Positions 1 to 8,612 of a DNA stretch of 64,000 nt are shown here, piece after piece (the first letter of the stretch is position 1; each line of letters begins with the position of its first letter). The position numbers and the translations under genes were made by a program. The DNA comes from CAYNEO01 sp964396245 (lineage in GTDB: Bacteria > Zixibacteria > MSB-5A5 > GN15 > FEB-12), in NCBI GenBank assembly GCA_964396245.1, contig CAYNEO010000012.1, forward strand, positions 13,651 through 77,650. The letters are read 5' to 3'. The notes under the pieces were generated by a model. That model saw only the letters and a program-made list of their open reading frames with translations, ran no database searches and was not told the DNA's origin.

Positions 1-114
1 GACAGATTCGTACAGATTGATGTCATTGTCGGTGAATAAATCTCGCACGTCAATGTATTATCTTACGATCGAAGAGCACATCAATTATTACATACCGGGA
101 GACCGGAGGTGATC

Positions 115-2166
115 ATGGTCACAAAGAAAATACTCGTCTGGCTCCTCCCCGCATTCCTGCTTATTGCCACTGACGCGTACAGCATAGAAACGGGAGAGTA
201 TTACTACGCTATCGAACAGAACGGCACGGTCTGCGGCTACGCCCATGTGCTGTTGCAGGATGCCGACTTCGACGGCCGTCCGGCCGTACAACTCATAGAC
301 AGCCTTTGGATACAGCTGTCGGCGCTCGGCAAGCCGATCGAAGGACAGTACCGGTTTGAATATCGACTCGATCCCGAGACCGGAAAGTACTTCTATCACT
401 CCAGCAGGATAAATCAGGCGTCGATGAAGCTCTCCGCGGTTATGGAGGTCCACCGTGACACCATGTTGGTGATGTCCGACGAAGACAATGATACCACGAA
501 AGTCGCGCTTCCACCCGGTACGATCCTCCAGAACACGAGACTTTTTCCCTATTTGCTGAATTACTTCGTGAAGGATACCCTGACAGAAATGGAGTGCCAG
601 GTATTCAGCGAGATAGACTCCAAACTGAACACCGTGCTATTTTCCAATCTCGGCCGAGAGAGACTGAAATTGGCCGGAGAAGAATACGATGCTCTGAAAG
701 TGAAGTCGCTCAACCGCACCACCGGCATTCAGGTAGAGATCTGGATCGACCCCGCCTCGGGATTACTGCTGAAGACGGTACATCCCTTTCGAAGCGTATA
801 CCTTACCGACTCTGGAATAAGAAAGAAGATGGAGCGGGCGGACCTCAACGAGCATATACTCTCGCCCGTCGGCGTGATCATATCAAATCCGTGGGCCATA
901 TCATACATGAAACTCAAAGCGAAGCTTCAGCCAGGCGGAATGTGGGTTACGCCCGAGAACCTGAATGTACGGGGACAAAAATTCCAGGGAACAGTCGAGG
1001 ATAACCTGATCGACGGCGTGTTCGAGATAAGCCACAATCGCTACGACGGTACCAATGCTCCGCCGTTCCCGCATGATTTTTCGGCTGATACGTCGCTGGA
1101 GAAGTACCTGAAATCGGCTGACTTTATCGAATCCGATGATCCTGCGATTGTCAAAAAAGCCGAGGAAATCGCAGCCGGGGCAACCGATGCATGGGATGCC
1201 GCCACACGGCTCAGCCGATGGGTGAACAAAGAGATCAGTTATGACATTCCGGGCGGAGGGACCGCAAAGAAGACATTTGAAACGAGACTCGGCGAGTGCG
1301 GTTCGCATGCTAACCTGCTGGCAGCCTTTTGCCGGGCGGTAGGAATCCCGGCGCGCTGCGTGTTCGGGTGCATGTACGTTCCCGAGCATGGCGGCGTCAT
1401 GGGACAGCACGCCTGGAACGAAATCTACATGGGCGATGCCGGCTGGATACCGGTTGATTGCACCGCGGACGAAGTAACATATGCTGACTGCGGTCACGTC
1501 CGCATTGGTGAGTGGGTTTCGGCGGCGGTGATGCTCAATCCCGACAAGATGGAAATACTCGATTACAGGGTTGGCGAAGGAACCTACGCCGACCTGATAA
1601 AGTCATCCGGGCAGCAGTATGATCTATACGTCGGAAAGTATCGTGGACCGGACAAAGTCCTCACCGTTCTGAAAAAAGAAAACCGCCTCGCACTGGATAT
1701 CCCGGGTCAGATGGTGTTCGATCTGAAAGATCCCGATAGTAGCGGTGAGTGGTTTTTCGTGCTGACCGACCGGGCATCGGTCTCTTTCGAGACGGATACG
1801 ACCGGCTCAGCTATCCGGATGACCATCAATTCACGGCAGCGGCTGCCAAGGGGCACCGAAACGGATTCCGTGGTTTTGGATGAGAGCATACCGGACAGGT
1901 ACCGCCCATTGCTGGGAGATTACTCCATCCCGATGCAGAACGCCAGTTTTGTGATCGCATATGATGACGACGCACTGTCCCTCCTGTTTCCCGGTAACCA
2001 TAAGATCGTGCTGGATGAAACGGAAGCTGAAGGTCAGTGGATCGGCGATACCGGCAAGAGCAAACTGCTGATTACCTTCGACAGGGATGATTCCGGACGT
2101 GCTTCGGCCATGCGGTTCAGCGAACTGGTAACCTGTCCGAAAATCGGATCGCCGGAGAGTGATTGA
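115..2166 (+). CDS. Secreted transglutaminase-like protein
   Basis: 683-residue protein. An N-terminal hydrophobic segment (residues about 5-20) looks like a signal peptide, so it probably acts in the periplasm or at the surface. The transglutaminase-like (papain-fold) core lies at about residues 355-455. A catalytic Cys395 sits in GECGSH, His432 in GQHAWNE and Asp448 in WIPVDC, giving the complete Cys-His-Asp triad. The N-terminal third resembles uncharacterised domains often fused to this fold, and the C-terminal 200 residues are beta-rich and unassigned. Members of the family act as proteases or amidases; the substrate is unknown. An in-frame GTG at 109 overlaps the GGAGG sequence, so I chose ATG 115, which has GGAGGT at 105-110. 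The gene converges on cheC, with only 29 bases between them. Confidence 0.85.
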   Translation: MVTKKILVWLLPAFLLIATDAYSIETGEYYYAIEQNGTVCGYAHVLLQDADFDGRPAVQLIDSLWIQLSALGKPIEGQYRFEYRLDPETGKYFYHSSRINQASMKLSAVMEVHRDTMLVMSDEDNDTTKVALPPGTILQNTRLFPYLLNYFVKDTLTEMECQVFSEIDSKLNTVLFSNLGRERLKLAGEEYDALKVKSLNRTTGIQVEIWIDPASGLLLKTVHPFRSVYLTDSGIRKKMERADLNEHILSPVGVIISNPWAISYMKLKAKLQPGGMWVTPENLNVRGQKFQGTVEDNLIDGVFEISHNRYDGTNAPPFPHDFSADTSLEKYLKSADFIESDDPAIVKKAEEIAAGATDAWDAATRLSRWVNKEISYDIPGGGTAKKTFETRLGECGSHANLLAAFCRAVGIPARCVFGCMYVPEHGGVMGQHAWNEIYMGDAGWIPVDCTADEVTYADCGHVRIGEWVSAAVMLNPDKMEILDYRVGEGTYADLIKSSGQQYDLYVGKYRGPDKVLTVLKKENRLALDIPGQMVFDLKDPDSSGEWFFVLTDRASVSFETDTTGSAIRMTINSRQRLPRGTETDSVVLDESIPDRYRPLLGDYSIPMQNASFVIAYDDDALSLLFPGNHKIVLDETEAEGQWIGDTGKSKLLITFDRDDSGRASAMRFSELVTCPKIGSPESD

Positions 2167-2195
2167 TACTTGTGCAGTCGGCCGCGGCCGAGGTG

Positions 2196-2807
2196 CTATG
2201 TGGTGGTTCTTTCGGCCGTCGAACCGATCAGCCTTTCCAGCGAGTCCTGCTGGAACAGGGTGATAAGTGATACCGCGATAGTGAAGTCGGGCACGTCCAT
2301 CTGTGCCTGCGCAAATATGGCGCGCGGTTCATTTTTGGAAACGTGGGGCCGTTTCTTGTAGCGATTCATTACTTCGGCGAGGGTATTGACCTCGAAAGCG
2401 GGGACGCCGAACTTGAACTGGTCGGCGAAAAGGTTCGACCATGACCCGACAAAATGGTTGGCGATAATATTGCCCACTTCGGTCACCACTTCCTCCACCT
2501 CGGATCCGAGCTTGGCGGCATCCATTTCATCGCCGCACAGACGGAATGTCAATACCCTGGCGCTGAAACTCGACATTACCAGCAGGACGTCGCCCGACAA
2601 TATGCCGGAAAAACTGAGCGCAACGGTGAAAACTTCATCATCGCCGAATACCCCGAGGTGTTCATCGAGCTCATCGAGGGCGCAGATCGACAGGCTGGGG
2701 ACGGTCAGATCGATCCTCGATCCCGTCATGGCCCCGAGTGCTTTGCCGGCGCGTCCGAGACCGATGTTCAACACTTCCTTTAGGAAATCCTGCTGGGCTT
2801 CATCCAT
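2196..2807 (-). CDS. cheC: CheC-type phosphatase of receiver domains
   Basis: 203-residue protein of the CheC/CheX/FliY family, which dephosphorylates CheY-type receiver domains. Both family signatures are visible: D-x3-E-x2-N-x22-P near the N terminus (DFLKEVLN to VP) and a second copy E-x2-N-x22-P in the middle (TEVGN to VP). The second copy has Glu where Asp or Ser is usual four residues before the motif Glu. The start is ATG 2807, which begins the conserved MDEAQQDFL stretch and overlaps the preceding receiver gene by 8 bases, implying translational coupling. No chemotaxis or flagellar gene is present nearby. The likely partner is therefore one or more of the three receiver proteins just upstream. 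Confidence 0.85.
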   Translation of the reverse strand: MDEAQQDFLKEVLNIGLGRAGKALGAMTGSRIDLTVPSLSICALDELDEHLGVFGDDEVFTVALSFSGILSGDVLLVMSSFSARVLTFRLCGDEMDAAKLGSEVEEVVTEVGNIIANHFVGSWSNLFADQFKFGVPAFEVNTLAEVMNRYKKRPHVSKNEPRAIFAQAQMDVPDFTIAVSLITLFQQDSLERLIGSTAERTTT

Positions 2808-3189
2808 TGCTCGTTGTCCCCTCGTTGCTGGAAAATGCAAGGCACTCATTGATAACGTTCTGAAGTTCATCAGGGCGGAAGGGCTTGTTGACAAACGCGC
2901 GGGCCCCGAGATCCTGACACTCCTTGCGGGTCGCGTCCTGAATGTCGGCGGTAACGACGATAATCGGTATGTCGGTTTTTCGTCCGGACGTGTTTTCGAG
3001 AAACTCAATGCCGTTCATGTTCGGCATGTTGAGATCGACGGTAATGCAGTCCGGTCGTTCGGAATCGAGTTTTTCGAGGCCTTCCACTCCGTCGGCAGCC
3101 TCCACCGCGCTGTGTCCCAGCTCCTTGACCGCCTTGGCGATCCATTTCCGTTGAAAGCTGGAGTCGTCAATTATGAGAATCTTTGCCAC
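2800..3189 (-). CDS. Receiver-only response regulator (CheY-like)
   Basis: 129-residue stand-alone receiver domain with no output domain. Acidic pocket in ILIIDDSS, phospho-acceptor Asp in TVDLNMP, switch Thr in VVTADIQ and Lys in VNKPF are all present. GTG 3189 is the start: it is preceded by AAGGA at good spacing and gives the normal beginning of the fold. The gene overlaps cheC by 8 bases, so receiver and phosphatase are coexpressed. It is separated from the next receiver gene upstream by about 360 bases and may have its own promoter. Role inferred: a phosphate sink or protein-interaction output for the histidine kinase at 4.5-6 kb. Confidence 0.88.
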   Translation of the reverse strand: MAKILIIDDSSFQRKWIAKAVKELGHSAVEAADGVEGLEKLDSERPDCITVDLNMPNMNGIEFLENTSGRKTDIPIIVVTADIQDATRKECQDLGARAFVNKPFRPDELQNVINECLAFSSNEGTTSNG

Positions 3190-3209
3190 GGGAGTCCTTT
3201 CCTTCTCAA

Positions 3210-3226
3210 CTTGAGATGAGCTCAAG
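3210..3226 (-). repeat. Inverted repeat in the leader of the receiver gene
   Basis: CTTGAG-ATGAG-CTCAAG, a perfect 6-bp inverted repeat with a 5-base spacer. It lies just upstream of the Shine-Dalgarno sequence of the receiver gene starting at 3189. It could be a protein operator or a small leader hairpin; nothing here decides between the two. Confidence 0.3.
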
Positions 3227-3453
3227 CCCCCTCGGTCATAACCCTCCCGGGCGTCGAATCCCCGGCCCGAAGCTCGTCTCGTCGATCACGCAAGCCCTGT
3301 TCCTACACTCTATTAGTTATCGGACGGAAACAGCGTTTTCTTCGCCCCTTCCAATAGTCAGAGTCGGTTTTTCCTCGAAAGAACTACTCGTCGGCTATCC
3401 GCCGAACCCCGTGGCCCGACGTAACTTTATATTTGACAAGGGATTAGAGACGG

Positions 3454-3480
3454 GCGAGCCCCCGGCAGTCAGGGGCTCGC
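3454..3480 (-). terminator. Hairpin downstream of the kinase/receiver genes
   Basis: GCGAGCCCC (3454-3462) pairs perfectly with GGGGCTCGC (3472-3480) around a 9-base loop, 72 bases past the stop of the receiver gene at 3552. No clear T-run follows on the minus strand, so this is at best a weak terminator or an attenuating hairpin. The rest of the 362-base gap (3190-3551) holds no credible gene. Confidence 0.35.
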
Positions 3481-3551
3481 TCCCCAAGCAGATCAGAAAG
3501 TATGGCAGTTCGACAAGAGACACCTCCCGGCGTCCCCCGCCGTCTTTGTCA

Positions 3552-3941
3552 TTACTCGTGCACCACGGCCTCAGGCGCATTTTTCAGCACGTCAAGCAGC
3601 TCATCGCTCTCGATTGGCTTATCGATAAACGCGTAAGGCCGGGGCATGGTGGCGTGGTCGCGGGCAAACAGTTCCTTGTACCGCGTGACGCCGCTCAGTA
3701 TGATCACCGGCACGTGTTTGAGCTCGGGATGCTTCAGCAACTTGCGATAAAATTTCACCCCGGTTTCGTGCGGCATGATGATGTCCAGCGTCACGATATG
3801 CGGTTTGAATTCCTGCGCCAGCTCGAAACCACGCTCGCCGTCGTCGGCCGATGCCGTTTCGTATCCGTGCTCCTTGAGAAGCGTTTCCAGAAACGTTCTG
3901 ATATCGGCTTCGTCATCGACGATCAGTATTCTCTTGCTCAT
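3552..3941 (-). CDS. Receiver-only response regulator
   Basis: 129-residue receiver domain with no effector domain. Acidic pair in ILIVDDEAD, phospho-acceptor Asp in TLDIIMP, Ser as switch residue in ILSGVT and conserved Lys in IDKPIES. It begins 13 bases after the stop of the next receiver gene upstream (3955), so the two are in one transcription unit with the histidine kinase. The MPHETGVKFYRKLL segment after the phospho-Asp closely matches MPKKSGVKFHRELT in the neighbour at 3955-4479, indicating a tandem duplication. Confidence 0.88.
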   Translation of the reverse strand: MSKRILIVDDEADIRTFLETLLKEHGYETASADDGERGFELAQEFKPHIVTLDIIMPHETGVKFYRKLLKHPELKHVPVIILSGVTRYKELFARDHATMPRPYAFIDKPIESDELLDVLKNAPEAVVHE

Positions 3942-3954
3942 GATACTACCCTCG

Positions 3955-4479
3955 CTATTTTCTGTGAGTACCTCTGAGAAGGTCTCTCACTCGTTTCAAT
4001 GTCTCTACGTCCGCGTCGTCCACCAGGTTTTTCAATTCACTCTGGAGTTCGACCTGGTCGCCCAGTTCGGCTTCATCGTCGGATGATTCGATGCCGAGGA
4101 TTTTCTTGATCGCGGCAATATAGTTGTCCGGCTTCACCGGTTTTTCCAGGTAGATACCGGGTCCGGACATGGTCAACTCTTTCAAGTCGGCCTTACCGAG
4201 ATCATCGCGGGCATGGCCGGTGACGATAAGAATCGGTATCTTCGCCCACTGCTTGTTGCGGGTCAATTCCCGGTGAAATTTCACGCCGGACTTCTTCGGC
4301 ATGACAAGGTCGAGCGAAATAAGATCCGGCGGTTTCTGCTTGACCATTTCGAGCGCCTCGAAACCGTCGGCGGCGACAACGACGTCGAAACCGGCCTGCA
4401 TCAACGCCGCCGAAAGAAACGTCCTCACATCCGGCTCATCGTCGACGACGAGAATGGTCTTTTTCATTGGTTCTGCCAT
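3955..4479 (-). CDS. Receiver response regulator with C-terminal helical tail
   Basis: 174 residues: a receiver domain at about 7-130 (VVDDEPD, phospho-acceptor Asp in SLDLVMP, Thr in IVTGHA, Lys in LEKPVKP), then an acidic helical tail of about 40 residues with no recognisable DNA-binding fold. ATG 4479 (MAEPMKK) is preceded by GGGAGAGA at suitable spacing, so I prefer it to the upstream start at 4494. It lies 14 bases downstream of the histidine kinase, its most likely phosphodonor. The tail may mediate dimerisation or partner binding (inference). Confidence 0.87.
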   Translation of the reverse strand: MAEPMKKTILVVDDEPDVRTFLSAALMQAGFDVVVAADGFEALEMVKQKPPDLISLDLVMPKKSGVKFHRELTRNKQWAKIPILIVTGHARDDLGKADLKELTMSGPGIYLEKPVKPDNYIAAIKKILGIESSDDEAELGDQVELQSELKNLVDDADVETLKRVRDLLRGTHRK

Positions 4480-4493
4480 ATATCTCTCCCGCA

Positions 4494-5975
4494 CTATACT
4501 GATTTTCGATTTTCCGCCTGTAATTCCATAAGTTTCATCAGGCGCTTTCGGGGCAGCTCTATCCGGAAACGCGCGCCCTCGCCGGGCCGCGAATTAACGA
4601 TAATTTTCCCGCCGTGCTCCTGCACGATCTTCCTGGTCGTCAGCAATCCCAATCCGGTGCCTTCGCCGCCCTTGGTGGTGAAGAACGTCGTGAAGATCTT
4701 CCGCTTGATATCGGAATCCATCCCGCTGCCGTTGTCCGCAACTTCGAACACCAGCGTCCCGTTATCTCGACGCGTGCGAATGACCACGTACCGATTCCCT
4801 CTGTCGCTCATCTCGCAGGCATCGATGGCATTCGAGACAAGGTTTGTCAGGCAGGTGTGAATGCCGTCGGGATCGAGCGGCGCCTTGTGCACCTTGGGAT
4901 CGAGCTCACACCTGAGGTCGATACCGGCCTGCCGGGCCACCTCATGATAAAGGTCAATTATCTCCTGGACAAGGTCGTTCGGTTCGACCCACTTTGCCTG
5001 GGGCAGACGTCCCTTGGCAAAACTCAGAAAGTCCTTCACCAGAGTCGTGGTCTTGGTGAAATTGCGTTCCAGCATTTCCCAGCCCTGCTCGACCATTTTA
5101 TTGTCTTTTTTCTGGAGACCGAGACTCACAATGTACTTTCCGCCCTCCAGACCCATCAGGATATTCTTGACACTGTGCGCCAGGCCGGCAACCGTCTGTC
5201 CGACCGCCGCAAGACGCTCGGCCTCGATCATTTCATCCTCGAGCTTCTTCAGGTCGGTGATGTCATTGGAGATTTCGATGACGTGCGCCACCTTGCGGTC
5301 ACCGCGCGTCAGCGGCGCCGTGCTCACCTGGTAATGCGTGCGCTCACCTTTGATACTGGTCCCGACCTGGTTTGAGCGGTGCGGCTGACCGTCCTTGAAT
5401 GTCTTCTCCGCAGGGCAGTGCGGGCATTTCCGCTGCCGACGCTTGTAAATGGTATAGCATTTCTCCCCGATGGCGTCGCCGAACTGCTCGCGGAAGGCCT
5501 CGTTGGCGCGGATAATCCGAAAATCGGAATCGATGACGGTCACGTAACAGGGGACGCGGTCAAACAGGATCTGGTATTCCTGCTGCCACCGTCTGGTTTC
5601 GGTGACATCGGTCGACATCTCCAGGATGAAGTTCACGGGATCAGCAGGCCGTTTCCGGAGCGGCGCCGAATGCACAACATAGTGCGTATGCCGCCCCTGT
5701 TGATCAAAGCCGACTTCGTCGGTGACACGCGGATGGCCGTCTTCGAATGTCAGCAACGCGTTGCAGGGCTCGCACGGCGCCGAGGACTTCTTGTACACCT
5801 CGTAGCACTTCTTCCCCTTCCACGGGCCGAAATGCTCCGCAAAATCACGATTGGCGTCGATCACATTGAAATTCCGGTCGATGATGGCCACGTTGAACGG
5901 CAGTTGCTCGAGAATTTCCCGCTGTGGCCACGGCACCTTCGTGGAATTGACACGGGGAGTTCGCTTACTGGCCAT
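4494..5975 (-). CDS. PAS-PAS sensor histidine kinase
   Basis: 493-residue kinase without obvious membrane segments, so probably cytoplasmic. Two PAS domains (about 20-130 and 135-250) precede a HisKA-like dimerisation domain with the phospho-acceptor in LAHSVKN (near residue 265). The HATPase follows, with N box (NLVSNAIDA), G1 (DNGSGMD) and G2 (GGEGTGLGL). Each PAS domain carries a matched cysteine set: CYEVYKKSSAPCEPC and CYTIYKRRQRKCPHC, followed by a TFxDG turn. This suggests metal, Fe-S or thiol redox sensing (inference). The gene overlaps the 3' end of the NrfD-cytochrome gene by 11 bases, so it is translated from the same message as the redox complex. Two receivers follow directly. Confidence 0.88.
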   Translation of the reverse strand: MASKRTPRVNSTKVPWPQREILEQLPFNVAIIDRNFNVIDANRDFAEHFGPWKGKKCYEVYKKSSAPCEPCNALLTFEDGHPRVTDEVGFDQQGRHTHYVVHSAPLRKRPADPVNFILEMSTDVTETRRWQQEYQILFDRVPCYVTVIDSDFRIIRANEAFREQFGDAIGEKCYTIYKRRQRKCPHCPAEKTFKDGQPHRSNQVGTSIKGERTHYQVSTAPLTRGDRKVAHVIEISNDITDLKKLEDEMIEAERLAAVGQTVAGLAHSVKNILMGLEGGKYIVSLGLQKKDNKMVEQGWEMLERNFTKTTTLVKDFLSFAKGRLPQAKWVEPNDLVQEIIDLYHEVARQAGIDLRCELDPKVHKAPLDPDGIHTCLTNLVSNAIDACEMSDRGNRYVVIRTRRDNGTLVFEVADNGSGMDSDIKRKIFTTFFTTKGGEGTGLGLLTTRKIVQEHGGKIIVNSRPGEGARFRIELPRKRLMKLMELQAENRKSV

Positions 5976-7854
5976 GTGATCCGCCTTCGACAGTTGAATC
6001 GTTCAGCGTGACACCCGGCAGAAGCACCCGGTTATACTGCGGCCGCGTGAGTTGCCGGCGCATCTCCAGCCGGAGATCACTCGGAGCCGGAGTAGCGTGA
6101 CAGGTGGCGCACTCGGCCAGGTTCGGTTTATCCGCTATCGTGGCAGCCTTCTCGCGGTGACACTTCACACACAGGTCATGCATGGCATCCACATACGATA
6201 CCGCCTGGTATGATTCTATTTTGATTTTCGCACCTTCAGGCACCAGGTTCTCATGACAGGCGTCGCATTTCTTTGCCGATGCAGCCGTCCGGTTGACGTC
6301 CTCCTGATGACACATCACACAGGGCACATTGCCGCCCGTTGGGCTGGCATGCCAGTCGTGCCGGAAGGCGTCGACCGTGCGGTACATCTGACTGTGGCAG
6401 GTGTAACAGCCGCTGGTTTTGTCCATCGGCTGGTTCATATGATGACACAGAACGCAGGATGAGTTGGCGCCGAGTGAATCAACATGCTGTCGGTGTGGAA
6501 ACTCAACGCCGTATCCATCGCGGTTACCGTCGACAAACAGGGTATCACCGCCCCGCGCCCGCTGGGCGGTAACCTGGTCGATTCCGTCGCTGTGAATCTT
6601 CTTGCCCGGAATCAACGCGAATCCCAGCGCAAACATCAGGACGAAAACAAACGAGTATTTCTTTTCGGCCGACACTGACGGCGGGCCGAGCCATACGTCA
6701 CCGGCACGGCTGAATGACGGCCTCGCGTGAGGATCGCTTTCAGCTTCCGCCGGTCGGTGCTCCCAGATATGGAATTTCTCAATACCGAACAGGAAAATCA
6801 AGACCATGAATGACACCACCGCCGCGCTGATTGAGAATTCCATCCACGATGGAAAGTAGCTGTCGCCGGTGACACTCTGCATGGTCAGGCCGCCGACATT
6901 GATGCGATTGAAAATTGTCCCGAAGACAACCAGGAATGAGCCGATCCACTGTCCCGCGACCGAGTTGCGGCTTTTTTTGATCGAGAAGATGATGATCGGG
7001 ATGATCGCCATCACCATAATCTCGGCTATGAAAAGGAAGCTGTGCCCGCCGCCGTTGAATATTGTGCCGAACTGACCCCGGACCAGCAAATCGCCAAATC
7101 GCACCACGAGATAGATAGACAGCACCCACACCGCCGCGCGCCCAAGACGGGCGATAAGGTGACTCTCCGGCTTGCGGTGATATATCCAGCCGGACACGAG
7201 GCTCTCGAACGATACCATCATCAGACCGAGCGCCACCGCCGAGATGAAAAAGAGGATCGGGAGAATACTCGAATACCAGAGCGGCGGCAGTTTGAAAGGC
7301 ATAATCAGGAAGAGCGAACCAAGCGACGACTGGTGCAGGGTCGAGAGCATGATGCCGACCAGCACCAGCGGGAAGCGGAACTTCATCAGGAAATTCCTGA
7401 TCTTCGCATAGCGGCTGGTTGACTCCATCGGCACCGGACTGAATTCCAACAGCAGCACAGTCGTATAAAGCATCACACACCAGCCGACTTCAAACAGCGG
7501 CGAGTGAGGATTCCAGAAAACCAGCATGTGCCAGATATTCCACGGCAAACCGAGATCGACCAACAGTGACAGAATCACGGCCACATAGCCGAGGAAAGCG
7601 GTCAGGACCGCCGGACGAACCATCGGGTGGAACTCCTCCCGGCGCATGATATAGAAGACGGCGGTAATCACGAAGCCGCCTGCCGCAAGAGCGACGCCGG
7701 CCATGACGTCGAATCCAATCCACAGTCCCCACGGGGTGGCGTCGGAGAGATTGGTTGTCGCTCCAAGTCCGAAAACGAAACGGGAGATCGCTACGGCGAG
7801 ACCGAGGCCGACCAGGCCCCAGAGAATAGATTTGACAACGTGTACCCGGTTCAT
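5965..7854 (-). CDS. NrfD/HybB-like quinone-site protein fused to a six-heme cytochrome c
   Basis: 629 residues. Residues 1-about 410 form about ten membrane helices of the NrfD/HybB/PsrC family, which bind and oxidise or reduce quinone. After the last helix comes a periplasmic tail of about 215 residues with six CxxCH heme sites in order: CVLCH, CYTCH, CVMCH, CDACH, CVKCH and CATCH. In Hmc-type complexes the NrfD subunit and the multiheme cytochrome are usually separate proteins, so this fusion is unusual. The start overlaps the ferredoxin-like gene upstream by 4 bases (ATGA), and the end overlaps the kinase gene. Likely role: electron transfer between the quinone pool, periplasmic hemes and the cytoplasmic Fe-S subunits. 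Confidence 0.85.
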   Translation of the reverse strand: MNRVHVVKSILWGLVGLGLAVAISRFVFGLGATTNLSDATPWGLWIGFDVMAGVALAAGGFVITAVFYIMRREEFHPMVRPAVLTAFLGYVAVILSLLVDLGLPWNIWHMLVFWNPHSPLFEVGWCVMLYTTVLLLEFSPVPMESTSRYAKIRNFLMKFRFPLVLVGIMLSTLHQSSLGSLFLIMPFKLPPLWYSSILPILFFISAVALGLMMVSFESLVSGWIYHRKPESHLIARLGRAAVWVLSIYLVVRFGDLLVRGQFGTIFNGGGHSFLFIAEIMVMAIIPIIIFSIKKSRNSVAGQWIGSFLVVFGTIFNRINVGGLTMQSVTGDSYFPSWMEFSISAAVVSFMVLIFLFGIEKFHIWEHRPAEAESDPHARPSFSRAGDVWLGPPSVSAEKKYSFVFVLMFALGFALIPGKKIHSDGIDQVTAQRARGGDTLFVDGNRDGYGVEFPHRQHVDSLGANSSCVLCHHMNQPMDKTSGCYTCHSQMYRTVDAFRHDWHASPTGGNVPCVMCHQEDVNRTAASAKKCDACHENLVPEGAKIKIESYQAVSYVDAMHDLCVKCHREKAATIADKPNLAECATCHATPAPSDLRLEMRRQLTRPQYNRVLLPGVTLNDSTVEGGSHGQ

Positions 7855-8612
7855 GACTTCTCCTCCGTATCTTTACCCGCTTCAGCCAGCTTCTGCCGCC
7901 GCTTGACAATCCAGTTGAGACCGAGCATCACGCCTCCCATACCGACGAACGCAAACGGCACCGATTTCATGGCCGGCGCGGTCCGGGCGGGCAGGCTGGT
8001 ATTCAGGTTCGGCTGATAGCAGAGGAAACCGAGATCGATATCGGAAATGTATAACACCGAGGTCCCGCCCACTTCATACTCACCCCAGACGTGATCGATG
8101 TATTTTCCGGGATTCTGCTTGATGCGTCGATGTGCCTCGGCAAGCAGTTCCTTGCGATCACCGAAAATCGTGGCCTGTTTCGGGCAAGCCTGCGTGCAGG
8201 CCGGCTGCTGTCCCTTGGTAATTCGCTCGTAGCACATGATGCACTTGCGAACATAGGGAACAGTCTGGTCCCAGTCATACCGGGGGATTCCGTACGGACA
8301 GGCCATCATGCAGTAGCGACAGCCAAGACACTTGTCGTTGTCATAAACGACCACACCCTCAGGTGTCTTGTGCAGGGCGCCGACCGGGCAGGCCGAGGCA
8401 CAGGCCGGTTCGAGACAGTGACGGCATTGCTTGCGCACATAGTGCGGGCCGGGCTTCTGGATAATCGACGTCCAGTTCTCTGCCGACAGCCCGTCGTTTT
8501 TCTGCCACACCTTGGGGACATCCATGCCCAGGCCGTGCTCTTTCTTGCAGGCCGCAAGACACTCGAGACAGCCCACACAGAGGGTCACATCGGTCAGGAT
8601 TGCAGCGCTCAT
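7851..8612 (-). CDS. Four-cluster ferredoxin-like subunit (HmcB/NrfC/DmsB type)
   Basis: 253-residue iron-sulfur protein. Four cysteine groups are visible: CVGCLECLAAC, CRHCLEPACASACP, CLGCRYCMMACP and CIMCYE to CTQACP. This is the usual arrangement for 4x[4Fe-4S] electron-transfer subunits that sit beneath an NrfD protein. No Tat or Sec signal is seen at the N terminus, so the soluble part probably faces the cytoplasm. One hydrophobic helix near residue 225 (SVPFAFVGMGGVMLGLNW) may anchor it. It overlaps both neighbours by 4 bases, indicating tight stoichiometric coupling. It would wire the HdrD-like subunit to the NrfD-cytochrome subunit. Confidence 0.88.
   Translation of the reverse strand: MSAAILTDVTLCVGCLECLAACKKEHGLGMDVPKVWQKNDGLSAENWTSIIQKPGPHYVRKQCRHCLEPACASACPVGALHKTPEGVVVYDNDKCLGCRYCMMACPYGIPRYDWDQTVPYVRKCIMCYERITKGQQPACTQACPKQATIFGDRKELLAEAHRRIKQNPGKYIDHVWGEYEVGGTSVLYISDIDLGFLCYQPNLNTSLPARTAPAMKSVPFAFVGMGGVMLGLNWIVKRRQKLAEAGKDTEEKS

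Noticed and set aside
2386..3219. 277-codon plus-strand open frame
   Set aside because: Antisense to cheC and the receiver gene, which have full family motifs.
2196..3941. Chemotaxis operon
   Set aside because: Only CheC and receiver domains are present; no CheA, CheW, methyl-accepting or flagellar genes.
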